From positions 118,769 through 182,768 of the forward strand of contig CALRWV020000007.1 of NCBI GenBank assembly GCA_943371965.1: 64,000 nt of DNA. The letters run 5' to 3'. Under the pieces are notes generated by a model that was not told the DNA's origin, made no database searches, and saw only the letters and a list, made by a program, of their open reading frames with translations. This stretch comes from CALRWV02 sp943371965 (GTDB lineage Bacteria > Bacteroidota > JABWAT01). Made by a program: the position numbers and the translations under genes. Positions 7,425-15,924 of this stretch are shown here, piece by piece (position 1 is the first letter of the stretch; every line of letters starts with the position of its first letter).

Positions 7425-7594
7425 TTTGTATTTTTTCCTGAATTGTCGCTGATCGGAACCCTGTCTTCAATTGACTTTTTAATCAGTTTAAGAGCTTCAT
7501 TTTCAGGCATGTCATGTGTTGGTGGAAACTCACCAAACATTTCTTTGTAGAGTGCAAGATATTCGTAAAATTCAAATTCTTCCGGTTCGAGCAT
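7421..7594 (-). CDS. 57-aa acidic protein coupled to the P-loop-like gene
   Basis: Translation from the ATG at 7594 gives 57 residues beginning MLEPEEFEFYEYLALYKEMF and containing FPPTHDMPENEALKLIKKS. It is acidic, aromatic-rich at the N-terminus and has no signal peptide. A good ribosome binding site (AAAGGAAA) lies upstream. Its TGA overlaps the ATG of the degenerate P-loop gene by the ATGA arrangement, which argues that it is a real, translated gene and possibly a partner of that protein. It follows the MFS gene by 37 nt. No family is recognised. Confidence 0.65.
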   Translation of the reverse strand: MLEPEEFEFYEYLALYKEMFGEFPPTHDMPENEALKLIKKSIEDRVPISDNSGKNTK

Positions 7595-7631
7595 CGTGTT
7601 TTCCTTTCAGAATTAATCCTAAAGTCTATTG

Positions 7632-8900
7632 TCAGGAATAGTATAATCTAACAACAGTGTCTTTTCCTTTTCTTATTATGGCAGGAATAAACAATTTCTT
7701 CAAGTTACTTTTCTTTTGGTAAAATTGCGAAATAAAAATCAAACTGATGCCACCAATATACAACGGCAATTCTGTAAATGATTTTTCAGCAACCCATCCG
7801 GCAGCCAGATTTCCCAATGGTGCCATTGCAGTAAAAGTAAATGTGTAAATACTCATAACTCTTCCACGCATGATATCTTCAGTTTCTAGCTGAAGTAGCG
7901 TATTTGTTCCCGCAATTTGAAGCATCATACTGAAACCGCCGAATATCAGTGAAATAATTGCCAACCAGATATTGGGTGAAAGTGCGAGACAAATCAGAGC
8001 AAAACCTAAGGTAAAGGACGAATAAATCAGTATTTTTTTCAGATTTTGCGGATTCACTTTGCTTCCCAAAACATAAGCTCCTGTTAGAGCTCCAACTCCG
8101 GAAGCAGCCATCAGAAGCGAGAATCCACCGGCATTCCAATGGAATTTTTCAACAGCGAAAACGGGAAGTAGTGATGAATAAAACATTCCAAGAAAATTGC
8201 AGAGAGCAAATAAAACCAGAAAGTAATAAATCACATCATGATTTTTCACATAAGATGCTCCCGCCCTGATTTGCTTTAAAAAAGGTTCACGTTCAGAATT
8301 TTGAATTACACTTTTAGTATTTACCAAAATCAGACCTACAATAACAGCAAAATAAGTTGCTGCATTGAAACCAAACGCAAAAGCCACACCCATGAAAGGA
8401 AGCAGAATTCCTGCCAACGCCGGACCTAAGATGCGACCAGCGTTTATCATCAAAGAATTTAATGCGATAGCTTTTGAAAGTTCAGTTTTCTCAACCAATT
8501 CTATCAAAAAAGTCTGACGGGCTGGCATATCGGAACCGGAAACAATTGCCTGGAAGATTGAAAGGCAGAGCAATATTTCAATTGTTATTGAACCCGAATA
8601 TGTCAAAATACAAAGTGTTGCTGCTTGAAATAAAAGAAGAAATTGAGTGACAATTATAAATTTCCGCCGATCAGTTCTGTCAATTAATGCTCCGGCAAAC
8701 AGGTTCGAAATTACTCCCGGAAATAATCCTGTAAAACTGATGATTCCCAACCAGAAAACAGAATGCGTGAGCTGATACGCCAACCATGCTTCAGCAACCC
8801 GCTGTGTCCATGTTCCGCATAACGAAGTAAATTGTCCTGTAAAAAATATTCGGAAGTTTCGATGTTTGAAAAGAGAGAAGAAATCAGTGAAGGAATTCAT
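7632..8900 (-). CDS. MFS transporter, EntS/MFS_3-like exporter
   Basis: A 422-aa integral membrane protein with about 12 predicted helices. The N-terminus carries FKHRNFRIFFTGQFTSLCG and WTQRVAEAWLAYQLT, then SNLFAGALIDRTDRRK, the cytoplasmic loop 2-3 signature of major facilitator transporters; this combination is typical of the MFS_3 (EntS-like) group. A characteristic DMPARQTFLIELV segment follows helix 4. Relatives export siderophores or drugs; the substrate here is unknown. It is the first gene of a minus-strand group with the 57-aa gene and the P-loop-like gene. No metal or drug resistance genes adjoin it, although a CobW GTPase gene lies just upstream on the same strand (121 nt away). 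Confidence 0.85.
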   Translation of the reverse strand: MNSFTDFFSLFKHRNFRIFFTGQFTSLCGTWTQRVAEAWLAYQLTHSVFWLGIISFTGLFPGVISNLFAGALIDRTDRRKFIIVTQFLLLFQAATLCILTYSGSITIEILLCLSIFQAIVSGSDMPARQTFLIELVEKTELSKAIALNSLMINAGRILGPALAGILLPFMGVAFAFGFNAATYFAVIVGLILVNTKSVIQNSEREPFLKQIRAGASYVKNHDVIYYFLVLFALCNFLGMFYSSLLPVFAVEKFHWNAGGFSLLMAASGVGALTGAYVLGSKVNPQNLKKILIYSSFTLGFALICLALSPNIWLAIISLIFGGFSMMLQIAGTNTLLQLETEDIMRGRVMSIYTFTFTAMAPLGNLAAGWVAEKSFTELPLYIGGISLIFISQFYQKKSNLKKLFIPAIIRKGKDTVVRLYYS

Positions 8901-9021
8901 TTATTGAGGAGTTCAGCTATTTGGGTTTTCAGGTTTCCGGCGATACAAATTATTGTTTCAATTCATATTATAAGAATTTTATTGAAAATATCCTTAATGT
9001 CTTACAATCTGAAAACCAGAT

Positions 9022-9984
9022 TCATACAAAACATCGCTCTATTTCCAATTGAAGGGTCAGAAGCTTAGCTTCTGCTTTTGGATCAATGATAAAATCAACC
9101 CGATTTTCAAATCTGAATTCCGATTCACGTTCATAATATTTCCGTCCTGCAATTTCCATGATTTTCCAACCTTCAGTTGTATTGAAAATACCTTTAACCC
9201 GTACAAAATCATTGCTGTTTGAACCTTCAATAAAAGTCTGAAACAACGAGTTGAGTTTTTCGAAATTGAAAATTCCACTTTCCCATTGAAATCCCTTGCC
9301 AATGAATTCTTTTTCATGTCTATTTCCGGTACTTCTTCTGGGAGGAATAAATGAAAACTTTTTTTTGTACTCCAGATCAAGAACTGAAGCATTCAGATTT
9401 CCCTTTGAAATTTTGAAATGTTCAAGTTTTGCAGGAAACATGGTTTCAATATCATTTTCCACTCTCAAAATCTGCTGATCTGTTGCAATATCTGTCCGCG
9501 TAATAACAAGAATATCGGCTGATTCAATCTGATCATCAAAAACTATCGAATCCCTAAAATCATCATCACAATACAATTCAGGATCGATTAAACTGATCAT
9601 TGGTTTCATGTAAATCCGGTTTGCAAAACTTGATGTGTTAAGCAGGATTTTGATGTCTGATGGACGTGCAAGACCACTGGGTTCAATGATGATTCTGGTT
9701 GGTTTGATTTCGTTCAGAATCTGTTCAAATGATTCAAGAAGCAGTTCACCCGATGAACAGCAAATACATCCACCCGGAACTTCTTTCATGCTGAATGGTT
9801 TTCCTTCTGTTTCCAGAATGGCACCATCAATTCCAATTTCACCATATTCATTTACAACAACAGCAATATTTTCTGAATGTTGACGCTGTTTCAATAAATT
9901 GATGATGGTGGTTGTTTTTCCAACACCCAAAAAACCGGAAATAATATGAACAGGAGTTTTATTAGTATGATCGTTTTGCATCAT
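9022..9984 (-). CDS. CobW/COG0523-family GTP-binding metallochaperone-like protein
   Basis: The frame is open from 10086, but the start is placed at the ATG at 9984 (or 9981) because the longer version would run through the hairpin at 10034-10066 and overlap the upstream gene. The 320-aa product has the Walker A motif GFLGVGKT (residues 17-24), a GGCICC metal-binding motif (the GxCxCC motif of this family), the EPSGLARP segment typical of COG0523, a Mg-binding SLIDPE stretch and TRTD, the G4-type specificity motif. A C-terminal CobW_C domain follows. Such GTPases insert Zn, Co or other metals into client proteins. No client gene or zinc-responsive repeat is seen nearby, so the metal cannot be named. 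It is downstream of the amylase gene but separated by a hairpin. Confidence 0.85.
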   Translation of the reverse strand: MMQNDHTNKTPVHIISGFLGVGKTTTIINLLKQRQHSENIAVVVNEYGEIGIDGAILETEGKPFSMKEVPGGCICCSSGELLLESFEQILNEIKPTRIIIEPSGLARPSDIKILLNTSSFANRIYMKPMISLIDPELYCDDDFRDSIVFDDQIESADILVITRTDIATDQQILRVENDIETMFPAKLEHFKISKGNLNASVLDLEYKKKFSFIPPRRSTGNRHEKEFIGKGFQWESGIFNFEKLNSLFQTFIEGSNSNDFVRVKGIFNTTEGWKIMEIAGRKYYERESEFRFENRVDFIIDPKAEAKLLTLQLEIERCFV

Positions 9985-10033
9985 GCAAAAATCGAAAAAA
10001 GGAAGGCAAAAAGCGAATTGGAATTCAGTTATC

Positions 10034-10066
10034 AAATCTGCCGGAATTTTAAGTTCCGGCAGATTT
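10034..10066 (-). terminator. Hairpin after the amylase gene
   Basis: AAATCTGCCGGAA and TTCCGGCAGATTT form a perfect 13-bp stem with a 7-nt loop, 9 nt beyond the amylase stop on the minus strand. The T-run after it is short, so termination may be partial, but the stem is strong. Confidence 0.65.
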
Positions 10067-10075
10067 AATTGTAAT

Positions 10076-12913
10076 TTATTTAACAACCATCATCTTTTTG
10101 GTTAACAGTGAATTTCCTGATCTCAACTGATAGATATAAACACCACTAGAAAGCTGTGATGCATCAAAATCAACTGTGTAATTTCCTGCCGGTTTTGATT
10201 GATTGACAAGAGTCATTATTTCCCTTCCCAAAAGATCGTAAATCTTCATTGTTACATTTCCTGTATTTGGGACACTGAAATTGATTTTGGTGGTAGGGTT
10301 GAACGGATTTGGATAATTTTGTTCAAGAGCCAATGAAGATGGAATTTCAGCATTCTGTTCTTCTACAGCAACAGCAATTCCGGATTCCGGAACAGAAAGT
10401 CTTTTGGTTGTAAAGATTCTGAATTCACCTGGAGTTAAATTAAACTGCATATTCACATCTGAAACTTCAATGCTGTCGCCTTTGAAATAGTCATACCACC
10501 TGCCTGTGTTCTGAAAACCTACTGCACCTGATTTTGCTGTAACATCAAAATTTCCCAGTATGGCAACATTCATTGATGCATCTGTAAGTTTCAGAGTTTT
10601 AATTGATCCACCAGCGACCAAAGTGTAATTGGATGATCCAAAAACTGGGTTTTCGTTTCTCAGTTTCAGTAAAGCAGAATATGTTTTGTATAAATTTCTT
10701 CTTTTCAAATCAGCCCAATATTCATTCGTTTTATTTGGTTTGTTTCCGACTCTTCCGTTAAAATCAATACTGACATCATAACCCAATTCTCCAAACTGCC
10801 AAATCATTTTGGGGCCAGGAATTGTTAAGAAAAATGCAGCCGCCAATTTATTTCTGTTTAATGCAATTGAAATTTCTTTGATATCGTGATTTGGATTTGT
10901 TGAGTTTCCATATAATTTATTTTTAACCATCAATCTTTCTTCGTCATGGCTTTCCATATAACCAACAGCATTCGGTTGTGACCATCCTCGTTGTTTGTAG
11001 GAAACCCATGAAAAATTGGAAGTATTAACCCAACCCATGGTTGCTTCATTATAATCATGATTGATATTTCCCCAAAGCATCATACCATAATTTGAAAGTT
11101 CAATTTCTTCAGAGTTATCTGCAAAGTGTTCAAGAATTACGTAGGCATCAGGGGTTACAGCCCAAATCATATTTGAATATTTTTTCCAGATTGCAATTCT
11201 TGAAGCATCATATTGTCCCCAAGCACCAACATCACTTCCTGAATTTTTTTGTGTAAATCCTTTTGAAAGATCAAATCGAAATCCATCAACTTTATATTCA
11301 GACAACCAATATTCCACAACGCGGTTGAAATAATATTGTGTTGCTTTGCTTTCATGATTCAAATCCACACCAACATTGTAAGGATGTTTTGCTGTCACAT
11401 TCGCGTAAATATTCTGGGCAGTAGCTGGACCGTAATCACCTGAGGCATAAAGCCTAACAAGAGGGCTTTGACCGAATGCATGATTCAATACTGCATCCAG
11501 AATAACCGCTATCCCACGCTGATGACAGGCATCGATAAACTCTTTGAATTTGTTTTTTGTTCCATAATATTTATCCAAAGCAAGATGAAATGAAGGATTA
11601 TATCCCCAGCTTTCATTTCCTTCAAATTCATTTACCGGCATGAGTTCAATTGCATTCACACCCAATTTTGTCAAATAATTTAATGTATCTATTAAAGTTT
11701 GATAGCTGTGAGTTGCTGCAAAATCCCTGACAAGCAATTCATAAATGACCAGATTTTTCTTTTCGGGTTTTTGAAAATCAGATATATTCCAGTTGTAAGC
11801 AGGTTCATTGATCTGAAATGTTGAAACGGAGAAAGTTGTTTTTCCTGTTGGATATGGTTTTAAATTTGGATAGACACCTGCAGGAATAAATGCATCATCA
11901 CCGGGGTTGAGAACTTTTTCAGAATAAGGATCTGCAATTTTAATTAATCCATCAACCAAATACTGAAATGCGTATTCTTTGTTGGGATCAAGATTATCAA
12001 TTGTAATCCACCAGCGAACGCTGTCGGCTTTTATTGAATCACGTTTCATATAATAACCGGGGTCAACTTCCCAATTATTGAAATCACCGATCAGATAAAC
12101 GAACTTTTTATATGGTGCAAACAATGAAAAAGTAACCGAATTTCCGCCTATTTTATTGATTCCATCCCTTACACTATTTGGAAGAGCAGCATCTGCAACC
12201 GATGGATTTACTACATAGTAGAAAGTTGTTGAATCTTTGTCATTTGAGGAATTAACAGCAACAATTTTTACATCAGTTCTTCCTGATTGATCTGCAGTAA
12301 GTGATGTGATTAATGTATCATTTGAAACCTGGGTAAACTCAACATTGTTTTTGTAAAGAATAATCTTTTCAACGGTACCAATTGTACTCGAAGCAATAGC
12401 TTCAACCTGTACAGATCCATTTAATGAAACAAACTGAAAAGGATTGGCTGGTTTATTCAATTTTAAATTTATTGATCCGGAATATAAATCAACAAATATA
12501 TCTGAATTTCCTGTTCCTTTTCCTTCCTTTGTTTTATCACCACTTCTAAAAACCATTGCCAGTTTCAATACTTTTTCATTTGGATCAGTTACGTTATAGT
12601 AAGTATTGATATTTGGAATCGAAAGTGAAAACAAATCAGTTCCAATTTTGGCTAATTTGTACTTGGCGCTGTTATCTCCCCAAGTTGGAGCATGCTTCCA
12701 GTCAGATGGGCTGGTACTAGTGTTTGTGATAACTCCAGTATGGGCATAGACATCTCCCGTGTAACCTTTCAATCCCATATTTCCCTGATCTGCATGAAAA
12801 TATACAGTTATTGAGCTGTTAATTGTTGGGAATGCAGGATCTGTGTTTACGACCTGCGAAAAGGAAAGTGCAGTAATAAATAATGCTGCTAAAAAAGAAA
12901 ATAACTTTTTCAT
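10076..12913 (-). CDS. Secreted GH13 alpha-amylase-family protein with T9SS sorting domain
   Basis: A 945-aa secreted enzyme. Residues 1-20 are a signal peptide (MKKLFSFLAALFITALSFSQ). About residues 20-240 hold Ig-like carbohydrate-binding or spacer domains; residues about 255-365 form an early-set domain of the type found before GH13 cores (IGDFNNWEVD). The (beta/alpha)8 catalytic domain follows from about residue 395, with region I (DAVLNHAFG), nucleophile Asp548 in GFRFDLSKG, acid/base Glu595 in VILEHFAD and third Asp657 in ESHDEERL. The last ~85 residues are a T9SS type-A sorting domain (NYPNPFNP, ending LTKKMMVVK). It probably degrades starch or glycogen outside the cell or on the surface. 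The ATG has a GGAAG ribosome binding site; a LacI-type palindrome lies upstream. Fine substrate specificity is not determinable here. Confidence 0.9.
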   Translation of the reverse strand: MKKLFSFLAALFITALSFSQVVNTDPAFPTINSSITVYFHADQGNMGLKGYTGDVYAHTGVITNTSTSPSDWKHAPTWGDNSAKYKLAKIGTDLFSLSIPNINTYYNVTDPNEKVLKLAMVFRSGDKTKEGKGTGNSDIFVDLYSGSINLKLNKPANPFQFVSLNGSVQVEAIASSTIGTVEKIILYKNNVEFTQVSNDTLITSLTADQSGRTDVKIVAVNSSNDKDSTTFYYVVNPSVADAALPNSVRDGINKIGGNSVTFSLFAPYKKFVYLIGDFNNWEVDPGYYMKRDSIKADSVRWWITIDNLDPNKEYAFQYLVDGLIKIADPYSEKVLNPGDDAFIPAGVYPNLKPYPTGKTTFSVSTFQINEPAYNWNISDFQKPEKKNLVIYELLVRDFAATHSYQTLIDTLNYLTKLGVNAIELMPVNEFEGNESWGYNPSFHLALDKYYGTKNKFKEFIDACHQRGIAVILDAVLNHAFGQSPLVRLYASGDYGPATAQNIYANVTAKHPYNVGVDLNHESKATQYYFNRVVEYWLSEYKVDGFRFDLSKGFTQKNSGSDVGAWGQYDASRIAIWKKYSNMIWAVTPDAYVILEHFADNSEEIELSNYGMMLWGNINHDYNEATMGWVNTSNFSWVSYKQRGWSQPNAVGYMESHDEERLMVKNKLYGNSTNPNHDIKEISIALNRNKLAAAFFLTIPGPKMIWQFGELGYDVSIDFNGRVGNKPNKTNEYWADLKRRNLYKTYSALLKLRNENPVFGSSNYTLVAGGSIKTLKLTDASMNVAILGNFDVTAKSGAVGFQNTGRWYDYFKGDSIEVSDVNMQFNLTPGEFRIFTTKRLSVPESGIAVAVEEQNAEIPSSLALEQNYPNPFNPTTKINFSVPNTGNVTMKIYDLLGREIMTLVNQSKPAGNYTVDFDASQLSSGVYIYQLRSGNSLLTKKMMVVK

Positions 12914-12956
12914 AATGTTCTTCCGATTTTGTGTTTTGATTGCGATAATAAAGCGA

Positions 12957-12990
12957 GTTTAACGAAAAAGAACGAAAAATACAAGCGCTT
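12957..12990 (-). promoter_or_regulatory. Candidate promoter with LacI-family operator for the amylase gene
   Basis: On the minus strand, TTGTAT (12984-12979) and TTAAAC (12962-12957) are 16 nt apart, a plausible -35/-10 pair. The -35 overlaps an 8-bp palindrome AAGCGCTT at 12983-12990, whose AAnCGnTT core is the hallmark of LacI/GalR-family operators. The flanks are not symmetric, so the site is a hypothesis. It starts 3 nt after the stop of the upstream gene. Confidence 0.35.
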
Positions 12991-12993
12991 CCA

Positions 12994-13377
12994 CTATTTG
13001 AGGTTATGAAGAAAGATTAACAATTCAGTTTGATGAGACCAAATGCGGAATTCAAGCTTTTCTGGGGTTAAATTAAATTTTTGCGAGTGGTAATTTAAAA
13101 GCAATCCCTTAACAGTTTCACTCTTCAATTCGATTCGGGAAACAAGACTCTCAATTTTATTTGGATTTAAACTTCTGAATATCAGAAAACCACAAATCTG
13201 GTTTTCGATTTTCAGAATAATGCCTTCGTTTTGGGAATTAAAGTAAAGCTGATGGATTGAATCGATGAAATTGGATTTTTCATCGATTTGCAGAGGAAGA
13301 TTTTGATAGACGATTTCTAAAATTTCATCGTAGGAAGCAGAATGAAGCGGTAAAACGATTGCTTTAACTTCACTCAT
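12994..13377 (-). CDS. Small protein, possibly GNAT-like, overlapping the AGGAEKNR-repeat gene
   Basis: The ATG at 13377 (MSEVKAIVLP) is preferred to the frame start at 13455, which would overlap the upstream gene by 86 nt; with 13377 the overlap is 8 nt. The 127-aa product has no signal peptide or membrane helix. Its layout of strands and helices (EGIILKIENQICGFLIFRSL in the middle and a terminal LLIFLHNL) recalls the small acetyltransferase (GNAT) fold, with the hydrophobic strand pair before a helix, but I see no acetyl-CoA pyrophosphate loop, so the assignment is weak. The overlap implies co-translation with the secreted repeat protein. It is the last gene before the amylase promoter region. 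Confidence 0.45.
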   Translation of the reverse strand: MSEVKAIVLPLHSASYDEILEIVYQNLPLQIDEKSNFIDSIHQLYFNSQNEGIILKIENQICGFLIFRSLNPNKIESLVSRIELKSETVKGLLLNYHSQKFNLTPEKLEFRIWSHQTELLIFLHNLK

Positions 13378-15085
13378 TTTTATAAATTCTGATTCCCCAG
13401 CCTGATTGGTCATCAGGTGGTGTACTGTTCCAATCGCCAAAAGCATGTGACCCATCGCTTTGATAAAAAACTTTGTACCGTCCCTGCTCCAATGAAATAC
13501 TCTGTTCTATTTTCCGGTTCTTTTCTGCCCCTCCGGCATGTTTTGTTTTACGGTATGTCATTTCCCAAACCACTTCACCTGATTCTTCGTCTTCAATCCA
13601 ACCGTAATCAAACATTTCACCGCCATCACCTTCTCCAATTGCAACAATTTTAACTCTTGTTGATTTTGTTAAAACAAATTCAGTGGATTCATTGGCATCG
13701 TCACCAATGGGTGTCAGGTTAACCAACAGGTTTGGTGATGAATATTTGCTTATTATTTCAGCATATTCATTTGTATTTCCCTTTTCCAAAATTCTGATTT
13801 TCATTCCCCAGTCTTCAGGATTCAAAGGTTCATCTGAATTCCAATCTTCGTAAGAATGTGAATCGTCAGTTACATAATAAGCCAAATAAACACCTGGATC
13901 CAATGATATGGTAACATCTTCAAGCCGGTTTTTTTCTGCTCCACCTGCATGTTCAGTTTCATCATACTCCATTTGCCAGATTCTTTGACTGTTGTCAACA
14001 TTTTCAATCCAGCCGTAATCAGCCATTTGCTTATAGGTTCCTTCACCTACAGCATAAATATTTACTTTGCATGACTTTAAAATTTTGAAATATTTTTTAA
14101 TAACCTTGCCGTCACCAACTCTATTTATGTCAATGAAAGAAGGAAGTGCATCTGCTGAAGTAAATTTCAGATTGTTCAAAGAATTTTGGTCAATGGTTAA
14201 AAGTGCTATTCCCCAAAATAAAGCATCATAAGGAGGAGCATCGTTCCAGTCATAATATGAATGTGAGTCATCTGTTTTATAAATAATTTCATATCTGCCG
14301 GGTTTCAATTCAATAGCTTCATCTATTCTTCTGTTTTTTTCTGCCCCACCTGCATAGGATGAATTACCATAAGTCATATTCCAGATAATTTCACGGGTGT
14401 CTATATTTTTTATTACTCCATAGTCAACCATTCTGTCATTTACACCTTCGCCCTGAGCTACTACACGAAATTTGACAGATTTGGTTGTTTCGAATGTTTT
14501 CCGGTAAGACTGATCATTTTTTGCTTTTTTAAATGAAATATATTCGTTTTTAAATGTTCTTTCGTCCTGATTTCCAGTTTTGATTAAATCAGAAGATTTT
14601 ACCTGAATGAACCAATCGCCAGATTCTTTTTTGAATTCACCGAACATATCACCCATATCCCAAACAATTGCACCCGGTGCTTTCAGCAGTTTATCCCATT
14701 TTCCTTTGGATTTGGAATTTGAATTGTACTTAAACCAATTTGGATAAGTTGAGAAATACAGCTCAAAATTTCCTTTTGGAAGGGAAATAATTTCATTGAC
14801 ATCAACTTTTCCATTGTTTTCTTTGGAAATTTGAGAACTTTGAAGTTCCCAAACAACTTCGTTTGTTTCAGGATTAAAAATCCAGGCGGAACCAAAAAAA
14901 CTGTCGTCAATATCTTCAGACATCAGCGAAAAATGTCCTGAAACAGTAGCTTTTGAATTTTTCGGGATCGAAAATGACTCTACATACACCTCACGCATTG
15001 AAACATCTTCAATGCGAACAGATTGCCCCAATAACGCAATTCCTGCCAGGAAAAATGAGCAAAAAGGGACTAAAAACTTATACAT
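13370..15085 (-). CDS. Secreted protein with four related ~137-aa units carrying AGGAEKNR motifs
   Basis: A 571-aa protein with a signal peptide (MYKFLVPFCSFFLAGIALLGQS) and a repeated architecture. Three units share Y or H-AGGAEKNR, a preceding W-x-M-T/E-Y strand, and downstream (T/S)D(D/G)SH(S/A)(Y/F)xDWN followed by a WG(I/M) strand. The AGGAEKNR motifs lie near residues 247, 383 and 522, a period of about 137. The N-terminal part (about residues 30-150) is a more diverged unit with the same strand pattern (NETNEVVWEL and SLPKGNFELYF) but no AGGAEKNR. No T9SS tag or lipobox is seen, so periplasmic location is likely. The Asp-Ser-His and Asp-Trp-Asn residues could bind metal or sugar. It overlaps the small downstream gene by 8 nt and has a GGAGAAGTT ribosome binding site. 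I cannot name a family. Confidence 0.6.
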   Translation of the reverse strand: MYKFLVPFCSFFLAGIALLGQSVRIEDVSMREVYVESFSIPKNSKATVSGHFSLMSEDIDDSFFGSAWIFNPETNEVVWELQSSQISKENNGKVDVNEIISLPKGNFELYFSTYPNWFKYNSNSKSKGKWDKLLKAPGAIVWDMGDMFGEFKKESGDWFIQVKSSDLIKTGNQDERTFKNEYISFKKAKNDQSYRKTFETTKSVKFRVVAQGEGVNDRMVDYGVIKNIDTREIIWNMTYGNSSYAGGAEKNRRIDEAIELKPGRYEIIYKTDDSHSYYDWNDAPPYDALFWGIALLTIDQNSLNNLKFTSADALPSFIDINRVGDGKVIKKYFKILKSCKVNIYAVGEGTYKQMADYGWIENVDNSQRIWQMEYDETEHAGGAEKNRLEDVTISLDPGVYLAYYVTDDSHSYEDWNSDEPLNPEDWGMKIRILEKGNTNEYAEIISKYSSPNLLVNLTPIGDDANESTEFVLTKSTRVKIVAIGEGDGGEMFDYGWIEDEESGEVVWEMTYRKTKHAGGAEKNRKIEQSISLEQGRYKVFYQSDGSHAFGDWNSTPPDDQSGWGIRIYKNE

Positions 15086-15186
15086 AACTTCTCCAACTCA
15101 GCACACGAACTGTCAATTATCTGAGTTATACGTTTTCACGATTATTTTTGTTGCTTTTAATTTTCAAAAAAGATCGATTGAATTAA

Positions 15187-15909
15187 TCATTGTAAATTGG
15201 ATAAAATTGAATCTATTTCCATCCAGGAATTTGATTCAAAATCGGCCAAAAGTGTTTTTGAATCCTTATTATTGATTCCTGTATAAAGAATTGCACGGAT
15301 TCCAAGACTTTTTGCACCGGAAATGTCAGTTCTATTCATATCACCAATATGAATCATTTCAGATGGTCTGCAGTCAAAATGAGACATAATGTTTTGATAC
15401 ATTTTATGATGGGGTTTTGAAACTCCCTGTTCATCAGAAAATGAAAACGCTGAAAAATAATGAAGTATATTTTTTTGTTCAAGAAGCTGCCTCAATACTC
15501 GGCCGGGTGAAAAGTGTGTATCTGAGATTATTCCGAATTGAAATTTTCCTGATAATTTTTCCAGTACACTTTCTATTTCAGGTGCAAGATTGGGTTCAGC
15601 TTCCAGTACACCGCACTCAAATATCCTTTTAGTATAATCAAAGTCCTGCTGTGAAGGCATGAACTTCAATTCATCTAAAATGCGATTGATTATATCTTCC
15701 GATAAAACAGTTCTATGTTCTTTTTCCCAAATTTCTTCAAACCAAATAATTGAATTTTTTATGGCAAGTTCAATCTTATCCTTTTCAATTTCAGGTCGGT
15801 AAATTCGGCATAAATTATAAAATCGGTCAAGCCGTAAATGTCTTCTTTTTTCACTGTTTGATGTGTCAACAATTGTATTCCAAAAATCCAGTGAAATGAC
15901 TTTTAACAT
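15187..15909 (-). CDS. HAD-superfamily hydrolase (240 aa)
   Basis: All four HAD motifs are present: the nucleophile motif LDFWNT (Asp8, with Trp in the place of the usual second Asp-region residue), the Ser/Thr motif ISDTHF, the Lys in SKPHHKMY, and the acidic loop HIGDMNRTD. A helical cap of about 75 residues lies between motifs 1 and 2 (C1-type cap). Such enzymes dephosphorylate small phosphometabolites; DxWxT rather than DxDxT means the acid/base Asp is replaced by Trp, which also occurs in dehalogenase-like and some phosphatase members (DFWNT is common in this subgroup). It follows glycerate kinase after 15 nt in the same direction and is the last gene of that operon. Substrate unknown. 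Confidence 0.8.
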   Translation of the reverse strand: MLKVISLDFWNTIVDTSNSEKRRHLRLDRFYNLCRIYRPEIEKDKIELAIKNSIIWFEEIWEKEHRTVLSEDIINRILDELKFMPSQQDFDYTKRIFECGVLEAEPNLAPEIESVLEKLSGKFQFGIISDTHFSPGRVLRQLLEQKNILHYFSAFSFSDEQGVSKPHHKMYQNIMSHFDCRPSEMIHIGDMNRTDISGAKSLGIRAILYTGINNKDSKTLLADFESNSWMEIDSILSNLQ

Positions 15910-15924
15910 CTTTTTGTATCCCGC

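Noticed and set aside
8901..9021. Possible small gene between the MFS and CobW genes
   Set aside because: 121 nt with no frame that has both a start and a plausible length; it is more likely the MFS promoter.
9059..9076. AGAAGC/GCTTCT palindrome
   Set aside because: It lies inside the CobW coding sequence (around the AEAKLL codons) and has no T-run; chance is likely.
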